From Rhodeus uyekii (lineage: Eukaryota; Chordata; Actinopteri; Cypriniformes; Acheilognathidae): DNA of 64,000 nucleotides. Numbering within the stretch: the stretch's first letter is position 1; every line of letters begins with the position of its first letter. The stretch is taken from assembly GCA_037043235.1 (NCBI GenBank), contig JAWRVZ010000256.1, positions 310,001 to 374,000 of the forward strand, in the 5' to 3' direction. This document shows, piece by piece, positions 25,201 to 37,200 of the stretch. The notes beneath the pieces are model-generated. The model saw only the letters and a list, made by a program, of their open reading frames with translations. It searched no databases and was not told where the DNA came from. The position numbers were made by a program, and so were the translations under genes.

Positions 25201-28200
25201 CTGTCATTGAAGAGTGTAGAGAACCATAATACGTATCGTATGAGAGAGAGTAAATGTATAATAATGTTTTATAATGAAATAGATTTAATTAATAAGTAAA
25301 ATATACATATTTTAAACATTCTGGTATCTATACACACATATATACGAAATTCCTAACGGGGCCAATCCTACTTCGCGGATTTTCACCTATTGTGGGGGGG
25401 TTCCACATTAACCGCAATAAACGAGGGATCACTGTATACATTTACAATCATCTTGCTTACTGCAACAAATACACATTTGAAAGGGATTACCATTCTGGGC
25501 CTGCCATGGATGTTTCGTTGTTGGTTGCCCTGTGGTCGTAACTGCATCTGTCTATGGCTACTTTGAATCGAATGGCGGAAATGGGGCTGGGAGAGGTGCA
25601 CCATGGGATGGTGGTCCCTTTGGTGGTGTTGGTGGTGCTGTTGGGGTGGAGGCTGTGAGTGAGGCAAACCCTGTGGAGGCAAGTCCTGTCTATGTTGCTG
25701 GTGCTGCTGCTGGTGCAAAGGCTGATGGGATAGTGATGGATCATGGTGCAGGGGCTGCTGCAATAGACCCTGAATACCATAAAAACAAGAGTTCAGGTAG
25801 AGTGAGACCTACAATCAAATGTCCATTAAACAAGCTAAAATTTGATTAGCTAAAAACTAAAAAGGAGGAACTGGGTAAACTGGCGAGCAACACAGAATCA
25901 ATGGCAAATTTTACTCGTATTTGGCACTTTGAAACAAGCAAAGGGTGTCCCGCAGATGGCGCTGCGAACTCATGCAACGCCGTCAGAAACAATCTATGCG
26001 TGAAATAAATGCTTTAGAAAACGTAACATTTTGCAGTTTATTTAGTAATTAAGGGTATTGTGTGATTTCAATCATCATACAGTACCATCAACCCCAACCG
26101 GAACCATTTTTTTCTCCGATTTACGAAATTCACTAGAGTCATACTTTTGACTTGAGTTGCGAATGAGAATCAAGGTACTATGAAAGTCAGCCCTGTAAAA
26201 TATTTAAGTTGACTACGAACTAAAATAAATTTGTTCCTTGTCGCTATTGTCTGAACTTACAGCTAAAACTAGTTAATATGTCTAGCAAAGAAAAGTAATA
26301 AGTTATGTTTGATGAGAAGAGAAACTATTTTCATGAAATCAGATGCATCTCTCTCTGTGCAACAACTAACCCAGTGACCTCAAATAACCATGATCTGACA
26401 AAAGGTGCTAACACAAGAGGGCAGTCTTGTCTGCTGCTTGGATTGAAGACAGCAGCTTCTTACTCAGTGGATTCCAAAACAACACCTGCATTTCAAACTA
26501 GCATCTATGACTTATAACAATAACTGGTATTGAACCAAAACACACCTAAAACACCAAACACCAACTAAATTAGGCATGATTGGGTATGTACAATACCATT
26601 AAAAAAATTTTCAACAGAAATTTATACTGTATTTATATTCAGTAAGAATCCATTACAGTGATCAGAAGTGACATTCAAGACATTTATAATCTAAAAAAAG
26701 ATTTCCATTTCAAATGCTGTCATTTTGATTATATGACACTAAAAACTGTAGAAATGATGCTCAAAATTCAGCTTTGCCATCACAGGACTAAATAATTTTA
26801 TTAAAAATAGAAGTTATTTTAAATTAATAGTATTATATAATATTATTGTTTTACTAAATAAACATAAGAGACTAAACAATGAAGAAAAAAAAAAACTTTT
26901 GAATTGTAGTGTACAGCTGAAATATTTTCTGAACTAAATTCCAGGACGGAGACTTTACCACATCAAAAAACTTGTAAACGTAGAAAAATCTAAAATAAAT
27001 AAGGACTCAGAATTTATTTTTTTTAATGCCATGCAGTAAATTAACAAGTAAAATAATGTTCATCATGCCAGCAAGGTCATGCAGATATCTGGTAAACCAA
27101 CTTACTCTCTGGCGTACCTGCATACCAAACGGCATGTGCTGGGGGGTAAAGGGGGGTCCCTGCTGCTGGGGGGAGAAGGGCTGTCTGTGACCCACAAAGG
27201 CACGGGGGCCAGGGGGTCCTGGAGGGCCTGCATGCTGCGGGGCCAGACCCGACCGAAGGGGGTCTCTCTGGAAAACACCTCCTCCCTGAGGCCCTTGGTT
27301 CTGCCCGAGCCCCAGAGGACCAAATCCAGGACCTCCAAGCCCCCCTTGTGAAGAGAAAGATGGAGGGCCTTGTCCCGAAATCGGAAGAACACTGTTATTC
27401 ATGAGGGGGGCAGGGCCTGGCTGGTCGAACATGTGCTGGCCTGAAAAACGTGGTTCTAGAAATAACAAAAGAAAGGAAGAAAATAGATGATGTGAATGAG
27501 AAGCAGGAAACCCGCTGGATCAATTCTGACATTGTGCGTGTACATTGTTATTTCTACACATACATAAACAATGCAGCTACAGTCTATGCAGACAACCAGT
27601 GTGACCACTGTTATTTGACCTTACCACCAGTGAAGAAGTGGTCTTGATCCTGGTGATGTGGTGGTGGTCCTCTCCATTGCTCCTGGGAGGGCAGAGGCCG
27701 CTGAGGTGGGCCAAAATTCCCTTGGAGATGCTGCTGAAAATCAGGAGGAGCCTGTTGGAGGACAAAAAAACCAGCATAAAAATATCATTTCTGTTGACAC
27801 ACGAGTTTCAAAGCCAATAAGCCGCTTATTTGTGCTCCTCATCTTTTTTAAATGCAACTCTTCATATTAAGATCATAAACTTCAGCGTATACCACTGAGA
27901 AATCTTTTAGGTAGAAAGAAAGCAATTTGCATATACCCTTGAATTATAAATCTTTATCTGTTCACAGTGGTTACCTAACCCAAGCTCGTAAAATGCAAAA
28001 TCGCCTCTCTACCTTTCCAGAAGATAACAATCCTTATTAATCCAGGAGTTGAATGTGAATCCCCTTTCCTTTATTTTTTGAAAATTTCCTTTGCTCTTAA
28101 GAAATTAGCCTTCGTTCAAAGGGGCCACACTCCAGCAAATCGTGATGCTTAGCACCTCTTTACTCATTATAAATGACTTAAGATGCAATCAAACTTTTAA

Positions 28201-31200
28201 TCCACGTTTTCAGCTCTGATCTTCAGTCGGCTAGTGAGTGTCACCAAGGCCAGCCAAGTTGCTTAACAGAAAGTCAATCAGGCAGCTTAGCGAAGCAATG
28301 GCCAGGAGGGAGCGAGAGAGAATCACATTGTTATTGTAGACTTCATTGCTCTATTCAAAAGGTCAGCTCCTGTAACACAATGGGAGCTTAAGTACATCCA
28401 CAATACCTTTGCAAGTTGGCATTCGTTTGATAAAAGAAGCATGTCCTTTCTGGGGACTAATCTTTCGTAAATACCCATGGATCTGTTCAATATGTAACCA
28501 GTTATGATATGCCTGGGAGATAGAAAGGGAGTGGGAAAGACAAATGCCAAACACGGGCTGCTGCCATTTTGGAGACAAGCCTCATGCGTCTAAAAATACA
28601 CCTGGCAAATACTACTTTCTGCTGTTCAGTGTTCTGGTACCTACAGCAGTGTGTTTCAACCTTTCCTTAACCAAGGTACATTTTTTCATTGAAAAAGAAT
28701 CACAAGGCACACCACCAACCGAAAATTGCCTATATTAACAATATTCCTATTTGTAGCCTATATTAACAATATACAGTCATTTTTAATCAAAGTTGATTGA
28801 ATGGGAATCAAATAAACACAAAGAAGAAAGTCTTTTATGATATGATTCATTTTCAAAAAATGTTTTTATACCAATTACATGGGTGAAAGTTGGCAAAACT
28901 GAAAATACTGAAACTTAAAGCTGGGGGCCTGGGGGCCGCCAGGGCCCCCGGTAGGTCCAGGGCAACGCCCTGGCCAGGGGTCCAGGGGGCCGGAGTCCCC
29001 CTGGAAGCTCCTGCATTCCTTGCAAATTATTGTGTAGAAACGACCTCTCCTGGCAACTTGCAGCTACTATAAAAAGGGTGTGAAATAAGTATTTCAAGTT
29101 AGCAGTTGAGAAAATATTCACCAATTTTGGGAGTTCTAAATTATTACTAGAATCCTTCAGAAGTATTGTATTCTATAACTCTGTCATTGGTTTTGCTTCT
29201 GCATCTGTTGTTCTATAACTAACATTTATATTTAATTTTGGTTTGTTACTTAATTCACTTTCTCTAATCACCACAATCCATTACATCATCATCAAAAAAG
29301 ACACAAATACAGGTGTTTGTTAACAGTGCATTTTAGTATTGTATTTTCATTGGTAGCACATGAGTTTTACATGTGAAGTGTAATATGAATTGAAATATTG
29401 AATATGCACTATGAACACAAAATTGCACACCAAGCCAACAGTCCCGACAACAATTACAGAAACAAGTATACCCATAAAATAAACAAGCACAACTGTAATA
29501 CTGTGATTTGAAAACAAAAGGTCTTCATACTTTTTCGGAGTGCTACTCATGTCAGTGAAAACCTAGTAAACTAACACTGCGAGTGTAAATTGAAAAATAC
29601 GATTGGACGCCGGAGTCTCACTGACCAATCAGAATCGCCGACACAACTGCACTCCGCGCGGTTCGTCTGTCGCCCACCCGGAACTTCTCGGGTAATTCTC
29701 TACGTAATCACATTATCTCCGAAGATCGCCGAGTAGGTACGATTGGTCTGTTGGTCTGTCGCCATGGACATTGGTCTGTTGGTCTGTCGCCCTGGTCTAT
29801 TTCTGTACTTAACCCGCACATAAGGCGCACCGGATTATAAGGCGCATGCTAAAACATACGGTCTACAAAAAAAGGTAACGGAAGCAAAACAGTGAGTTTA
29901 GTTGAACTTTATTCTACTGTTTAACAATTCACTGACATTATGTTTTAATCAATCCATCCAAATCATCATCTTCTGTGTCTGAATTGAACAGCTGGGCAAT
30001 TTCACCATCAAACATGCAGGTGTTGTACCGATAAGCGAATATGCTCAAGGAAGTGCGTATTAATGAATGCATACAAGGGGGGAGTCAGATTTCGGATCAA
30101 TATTTTTATCCACACAGCAAACACCCAGAAATTGCAAACACCCACCCATCATGTGAAAATATTATTATAACAATATAATTCATGAACATGTACAAAGAGG
30201 AGAGTAATACATTTTTTCTGATCTTCATGCAGCAGGAAAATCATTTCAGAGTGAAATCAACAGTTTTGCAGGTGTCTTTATCTCTTATCCTGACGAAGCT
30301 CAGGCAGTTTACAGTTTCAATCCATCTCCCGTCCTTTATACACATCATTTCATTTTCTATGTATTAATTTAAGTGCACTCAAAACTTCCGTGCACGTTCT
30401 GGGTGTTTGCTGTGTGAAAAAAATTTTTTGGATAAGGAAGCGTGTATTAATGAATGCACGCAACGGGGAGTCAGATTTCAGTACAACACCGGGTTCCCTC
30501 TCAGCAGCAGCAGTAAACCTACTCAAGGCGTGGCGGAGGAAAGCGTACGTACAAACTTTAAACTTCTACTAACTTGAAAAATGAAGCCAGACTATGGGCT
30601 TACTAAACAATTGTGTGATTTTCTGTTATGACTAGCATCAAACATAAAATGCAATATAAATGTGTAGCATGGAGATTAATATTCAAAAATTCTGGCGTAG
30701 TAAATATTCATAGAGAAATTGTGGATCAGCCTATTGTAAGATGTGATGTGATTGTATGCTAATGTATGCTAATTAAGTACCCAGAGGGCTAATGGACGCT
30801 GCTCCCTGCAAAATGCCATTGGCATTTTAAACGGTGTCCTGCTTGAATCAGACTGGCTACGGGTGACAGAAAGTAGGAAATGTGTCATGAATGGGTGTGT
30901 GTGGAACTCTTCCTATTCAGCAAGATTAGTGAAGACCAACCATTTTAAATGTCCAGATTCCTCAAACTAGGGGCTGCAGTTCATGAATAACACAGACATG
31001 ATCTTTAACTTTCCTTTTCATGTTAGGAACTTGGGTTCAAATATTTATAAACTGGAAAGTGTATTTTAGGTGATATGACTGATCATTATATGCTTTTTTG
31101 CCATTAAATGCATGTAACACTGCACAGAGTTCCTGTAACTGCCATTTGTCATACTGAAACACCAAATTATGCATCCTTTTGACAGCAACGGTAAAAGGGA

Positions 31201-34200
31201 AAACCAAAGTATGCATATCAGTGAGGACAGAGAAGAGAACTGGGGAGATTTGGAGGAAGGGCAAGGGAGGGGAGGTCTCCTCAGCAGTAATCACTTTAGC
31301 TACAGCACGGGCAGCTGCCTGACGGTTCCTCTACATCCTTACAGGCAGTAAAGGGCTTTTACATCTGTTCTGAGTTTTCATGGTCTCCATTTCGGTTTCA
31401 TCTGGCAGATCTTCCCCACATATGAGGATTCTGAGTTTCTGTGGCTAGTCATGACAGTCATATTCAGGAAACACCATGACGTCTCGACCGTAACACACTG
31501 CAGTTTTATTCTGAGAGAAAGCACTTAATTCTAACTTAAAGCAATGTGAGGTTACTTACCGAGAGTCTCTGTGGAGCAATGTTAGGCCTCGGTTGGCTCT
31601 GCACAGGAGGCATTGAAGGAACTGAGATTAAAATGGAAATAAAAAAAGCACGAGTCAGAAAAAGGGATGCAGAACGAGAGAGTGGGGTGGCATAACACAG
31701 ACACCATAAAAGTCTCTTTTTGCCACGCGTCTAAACCATGGTTTGTCACAGCTGGTCACAGAGAGAAGGCTGTTCTGCTGATTAAACTGTGCATCTCTCT
31801 CTCGAGCAGACTGGGCCACCTAATGAGATAAACTGACACTCAAAAAAAGTAATTTAGCTGCGAATCATTTCACCTCCGCAGATGTGTGTATTTCAGAAAG
31901 ATGGTTTAATGTTGATGGGCTGCCTACAGAGTGAAGGCCATACCAAAGGGGGAAAATACTCTTAAAATGACCCGAGTGAAAATGTTGAGTAAGCATCAGC
32001 CAAAAGTGTAAAGCCTAAAAATAAATATGGAATAGGCAACGTCGAACTCATCTTACAGCAAATGCTCAAACAGCTTCCATCCTCATAAATATATGAATAT
32101 GTGCTGGTTTTGTCTCTGGCCGTACCTTGCACAGATGAGGACGGTCCTCTGAAGTGAGGGTTAATGTGAATGTTCTTGGGGTGGTGCTGTTGATGCTGCT
32201 GCTGCTGGTGGTGGTGTTGGTTGGGATGTGCGTGCCGCGGTGGTGAGTTCAACAAGGGCAGTCCGTGTGTGTCGTGTTGTGTTCTGGGCCCTGGAGAACG
32301 GTGGGCCAGGTGTGGCATCAACAGCTGCAGTGGCTGCTGAGGAATCGGAGTGCCTGGATCTGGGAACAACCCAGGACCTCCAGCGCCTCGTGAACCAGGC
32401 AGACGCGACTGATGGTGGTGATGCTGGAGCGGAGGAGTCATTCTGAGCTGCTGCTTTAAAAAAGAGAGAGGTAGAAACAAAATGATCAATCAATAGAATA
32501 AGCCTTCTCGCTTTCACCAAATTTTTTATTTTTTTTTATTACAAATCATTATCTTGTAATGTTGTGACCTTGGTCCCAAGACGACCCTTTAATCAAGTAA
32601 TCAATCATAAGAGCCATTTGACTGCAACTGAATTTGAATTAAATAAGGAGTTTAAGAGGAATACAACATTTTATAGTACGCTCTCAAACAACATACACTG
32701 TAGCTCTGCGTCCATGTTGACTTAAGCCAGTGCTTCTCAATTATTTTCTGTCACACCCCCCTAGGAAGAGGTAAACATTTTGCATTTTGTAAACAAGAAA
32801 ACCTACTCCATGGCAAAAAAAACAAACAAAAAAAGCATGTGCCCCCCCTGGCATCGATCCGCGCCACTTCAGGGGAGCGAGCCCCACTATTTGAGAACCA
32901 CTGACTTAAGCTAAAGGAGAGTATATTTCATATAATGAGTGAAAAACTCACTCCACAAAATACAGGTACATATTGCAGTCCATTTCAGAAAGCCTTGCAC
33001 ATGTTAGTAGGCTATATTTATTAACTCATCATCAGATGAACAACTTGTACTTTACATGACAACTCATAGACAGGAATGGAGGGAAACTCAATTAAATCAT
33101 TACAGCAGTGCACTTTATACCACTGTCTGAAGCGTAACGTAAAAGAACACATCAATGTCGAGGAATGACAAGTTGTGTCAAAATCCTGAAAAGGCTTTCC
33201 TACTCCATAAAAGAAAATCAGCTTTAAAAAAAAAAAGAAAGAAAAAGGTGCAGCATGAACGTTCGAACGAACAGCTCAAGCGCAAAGGGATTACACCCTC
33301 GACAGATATTTAATAATAAAATAAGCGCAGGAAGCTAAATCCTTCAGCAAAGTACAAATTTAATTTGGTGTAATGCTTCCTCAATGGACTCCCGCCAAGT
33401 TATTTGCCATAATCCATATATCAACATGGATAAGAGGGGGAGTGAGAACAGTGATAATTGACTTTTATTCAAAGCAAACTGACTCCACTCCGCAAGGGTA
33501 AGACAAGACACAAGTCAACACACCATCATCAAAAACTGAATCAAAATCTCTCAAAAGGAACAATCCAATTGCAAGAGGTCTGCCTGACCAATCAAGTCAA
33601 CATTGGTGTTTGAAAACAGAATAGCCATCACTACTAAAGCGTCCAACTGTTGTAAACATTGTTATGCACAACAGGTTTTTTGTGCGTGCTTCATTTACAT
33701 CTTTAAAAATACAGTAAAACATTGAAATATATTTATTAAATATTAAATAATATTTAAAAGAACTTTAATATATTTTACAATGTAATTTATTCCTACGCTC
33801 GCAAAACAAAAAAACATCACAAGATCCTTGATTTGATGCTCAAGAAACATTTCTTAGTTGAATATTTTTGGAAATAGAGATAACATGTTTTCAGAATGAT
33901 TTGACAAATAAAAAGGAGAACAGAACTAATGTCTTTCAGCAAGGACGCATTAAATTGTGACGGTAAAGTATTAGTCACGGATACATACTGACTAAACTTT
34001 TGCACAGTAGCGTATCAGCGAATTTAAAAGTTAGCACAAGCAATATTTTTCTTAAAAATATTTTGTTCTATCCTGATCACCATTAATAAAAGTGGTCAAA
34101 ATATTGTTAAATTGAGCAAAATTTTTTATCAAATGGACTTCCACATAAGTAATATTAGATCCGAGCTAGGACCCCAAATCACTGCCAGAAGATGTAAGAG

Positions 34201-37200
34201 TTTGACTGAGAAAGCCAGAAAAGAGCAGGAGCAATTGAAAGCAAGCTATAAAACGCATAAGATCCCACCGACTGTACAACCTGACTGCTGCAGATTTGGA
34301 GTTGATAGTTTTGCTATTGAAATGTAGAAAATTGAGTCACGAACCGCTCAGACTATAACATCATGGGTTCCCATTTTATTCAATGGTTCCAAAGTACAGT
34401 AGCTATGACGTGAACTCAGCATAAGCTTGTTGCTTTGTTACAGGAGGAACAGTAAAATGTGGCTGCTGTTTCGGTTGAGGTGCTCAGTGACTGACATCCA
34501 TCCAACTCCGCATTGAAACACGCTGATGGCGTGTGATGTCTGTGCAAGCAGGGTGAGCGGAGGTATGAAAATACATACTTTGACAGGGCAGGTAGGACAT
34601 TGTATGACAATGATTGGATGAACATTTTATGGACCTACGCCTTCAACAGATGTTAATGTACACACACACGTGTGTGTGTGTACATTAAAAATGTTCATAA
34701 ACATTTCAAATGCTTCTATAAAATTCAAATGGACTAGGTTCCAGAAAACAACAGAGTGAGTGAAAACTGGAACAATTAAAACTATAGTCCCATTTCAAGG
34801 AATAATGTGAACAACTGCTGGTCTAGATTCAAATCTTTCAAAGACAACTTAAAGGTAAAAATAACCATATTATTATTAAGACACAGAAAAGTGAAAAGGG
34901 TCCACTGGTGCATCTCTAAAATCTAATTCAAGCTGCCATGTCACATTTTATATATGTTATTACAGCACGTTCAGTTTCGTTTTTCCTTTCTTATTTTAAA
35001 GGCAATGCCAGCTTCTGAGGCTTTGTTCAGTGTCCCATCATGTGTAAATTACTTGACAAACAGGTTCAGTAGAAGCAGTTGTATTTTGTGTCATTTCAGA
35101 GAGCTGTCAGTTTCTTACCTGCATTCCTAAATTCATTTGCATCAGTGGAGGCCTTTGCTCATTTATTCTCCCTTGACCTCCAACTCCATCACCACGGAAA
35201 CCTCCCATTCCAAATAGAGGGAAATCGCCTCTTCCACAAACTCCTCGTCCTCCTGCTCCTCCTCTTCCTCTAATCCCACCTCTACCTGCCATTCCACCCC
35301 TCCCACCATCTGTTCGTTGCCCCCCTCTCCCTCGTCCTCCAAAACGGCCCTGCTTCCTCTGACGTTCCTTTTCCTCAAACTCCTGCAGGTCTGCTTTAGC
35401 TTCCTCAGAGAGCTCTGAAAGGAAAGACAAAACAAAGATACATTTGATACTGACAAATGAAGCAATTCATGGCTTAAAACAGCTCATCTAAAGCATCTTT
35501 TAAAAGTTCTTTAAGAGGATCAAATTAGCCTTTTTTATGGTGCTCGTAAATAAGACGAGAAAATGATATAATAATGTGTTTGTGTTTATAATCACTTGGA
35601 CCCTCAAATTAAAACTTGGGAAAAAAAGCTGTCCCAAACTATTACTTAAGTATGGAACATCATGATAAAAACAAAAAAAATTATACATACACATACATTA
35701 TATATATATACAGGGAGTGCAGAATTATTAGGCAAGTTGTATTTTTGAGGATTAATTTTATTATTGAACAACCACCAAGTTCTCACTGAACACAAAAAAC
35801 TCATTAATATCAAAGCTGAATATTTTTGTATCAATATTTTAAGTAGTTTTTAGTTTTAGCTATTTTAGGGGGATATCTGTGTGTGCAGGTGACTATTACT
35901 GTGCATAATTATTAGGCAACTTAACAAAAAACAAATTTATACCCATTTCAATTATTTATTTTTACCAGTGAAACCAATATAACATCTCAACATTCACAAA
36001 TATACATTTCTGACATTCAAAAACCAAACAAAAACAAATCAGTGACCAATATAGCCACCTTTCTTTGCAAGGACACTCAAAAGCCTGCCATCCATGGATT
36101 CTGTCAGTGTTTTGATCTGTTCACCATCAACATTGCGTGCAGCAGCAACCACAGCCTCCCAGACACTGTTCAGAGAGGTGTACTGTTTTCCCTCCTTGTA
36201 AATCGCACATTTGATGATGGACCACAGGTTCTCAATGGGGTTCAGATCAGGTGAACAAGGAGGCCATATCATTAGATTTTCTTCTTTTATACCCTTTCTT
36301 GCCAGCCACGCTGTGGAGTACTTGGACGCGTGTGATGGAGCATTGTCCTGCATGAAAATCATGTTTTTCTTGAAGGATGCAGACATCTTCCTGTACCACT
36401 GCTTGAAGAAGGTGTCTTCCAGAAACTGGCAGTAGGACTGGGAGTTGAGCTTGACTCCATCCTCAACCCGAAAAGGCCCCACAAGCTCATCTTTGATGAT
36501 ACCAGCCCAAACCAGTACTCCACCTCCACCTTGCTGGCGTCTGAGTCGGACTGGAGCTCTCTGCCCTTTACCAATCCAGCCACGGGCCCATCCATCTGGC
36601 CCATCAAGACTTCATCAGTCCATAAAACCTTAGAAAAATCAGTCTTGAGATATTTCTTGGCCCAGTCTTGACGTTTCAGCTTGTGTGTCTTGTTCAGTGG
36701 TGGTCGATTTTCTGCCTTTCTTACCTTGGCCATGTCTCTGAGTATTGCACACCTTGTGCTTTTGGGCACTCCAGTGATGTTGCAGCTCTGAAATATGGCC
36801 AAACTGGTGGCAAGTGGCATCTTGGCAGCTGCACGCTTGACTTTTCTCAGTTCACGGGCAGTTATTTTGCGCATTGGTTTTTCCGCACGCTTCTTGCGAC
36901 CCTGTTGACTATTTTGAATGAAACGCTTGATTGTTCGATGATCACGCTTCAGAAGCTTGGCTATTTTAAGACTGCTGCATCCCTCTGCAATATATCTCAC
37001 TATTTTTGACTTTTCTGAGCCTGTCAAGTCCTTCTTTTGACCCATTTTGCCAAAGGAAAGGAAGTTGCCTAATAATTATGCACACCTGATATAGGGTGTT
37101 GATGTCATTAGACCACACCCCTTCTCATTACAGAGATGCACATCACCTAATATGCTTAATTGGTAGTAGGCTTTCCAGCCTATACAGCTTGGAGTAAGAC

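Larger units (their letters stand above)
25770..27117 (-). other. rbm33a intron 12
   Basis: The 1348-nt intron has CTCF-type motifs at 25949-25963 and 26411-26425 and a diverged TIR repeat at 26594-26911. The rest is AT-rich. Confidence 0.85.
27752..31559 (-). other. rbm33a intron 10
   Basis: The 3808-nt intron contains a hAT-like repeat end (28647-28740), three adjacent GC-rich hairpins (28931-29004), a two-copy tandem repeat (29742-29795), a GGCGCA repeat (29815-29870) and a direct/inverted repeat mosaic (30047-30478). Smaller open frames are not supported as genes. Confidence 0.85.
32454..35118 (-). other. rbm33a intron 8
   Basis: The 2665-nt intron contains a hAT MITE with perfect target duplication (32728-32903), a TIR repeat copy (33705-34013) and a 36-bp near-palindrome (34653-34688). 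The rest is AT-rich non-coding sequence. Confidence 0.85.

Noticed and set aside
28890..29072. Open frame over the GC-rich hairpin block
   Set aside because: It arises from the repeat structure; there is no in-phase link to rbm33a exons 10 and 11, which already join correctly.
36042..36633. + strand open frames within the Tc1 element
   Set aside because: They are antisense shadows of the transposase.
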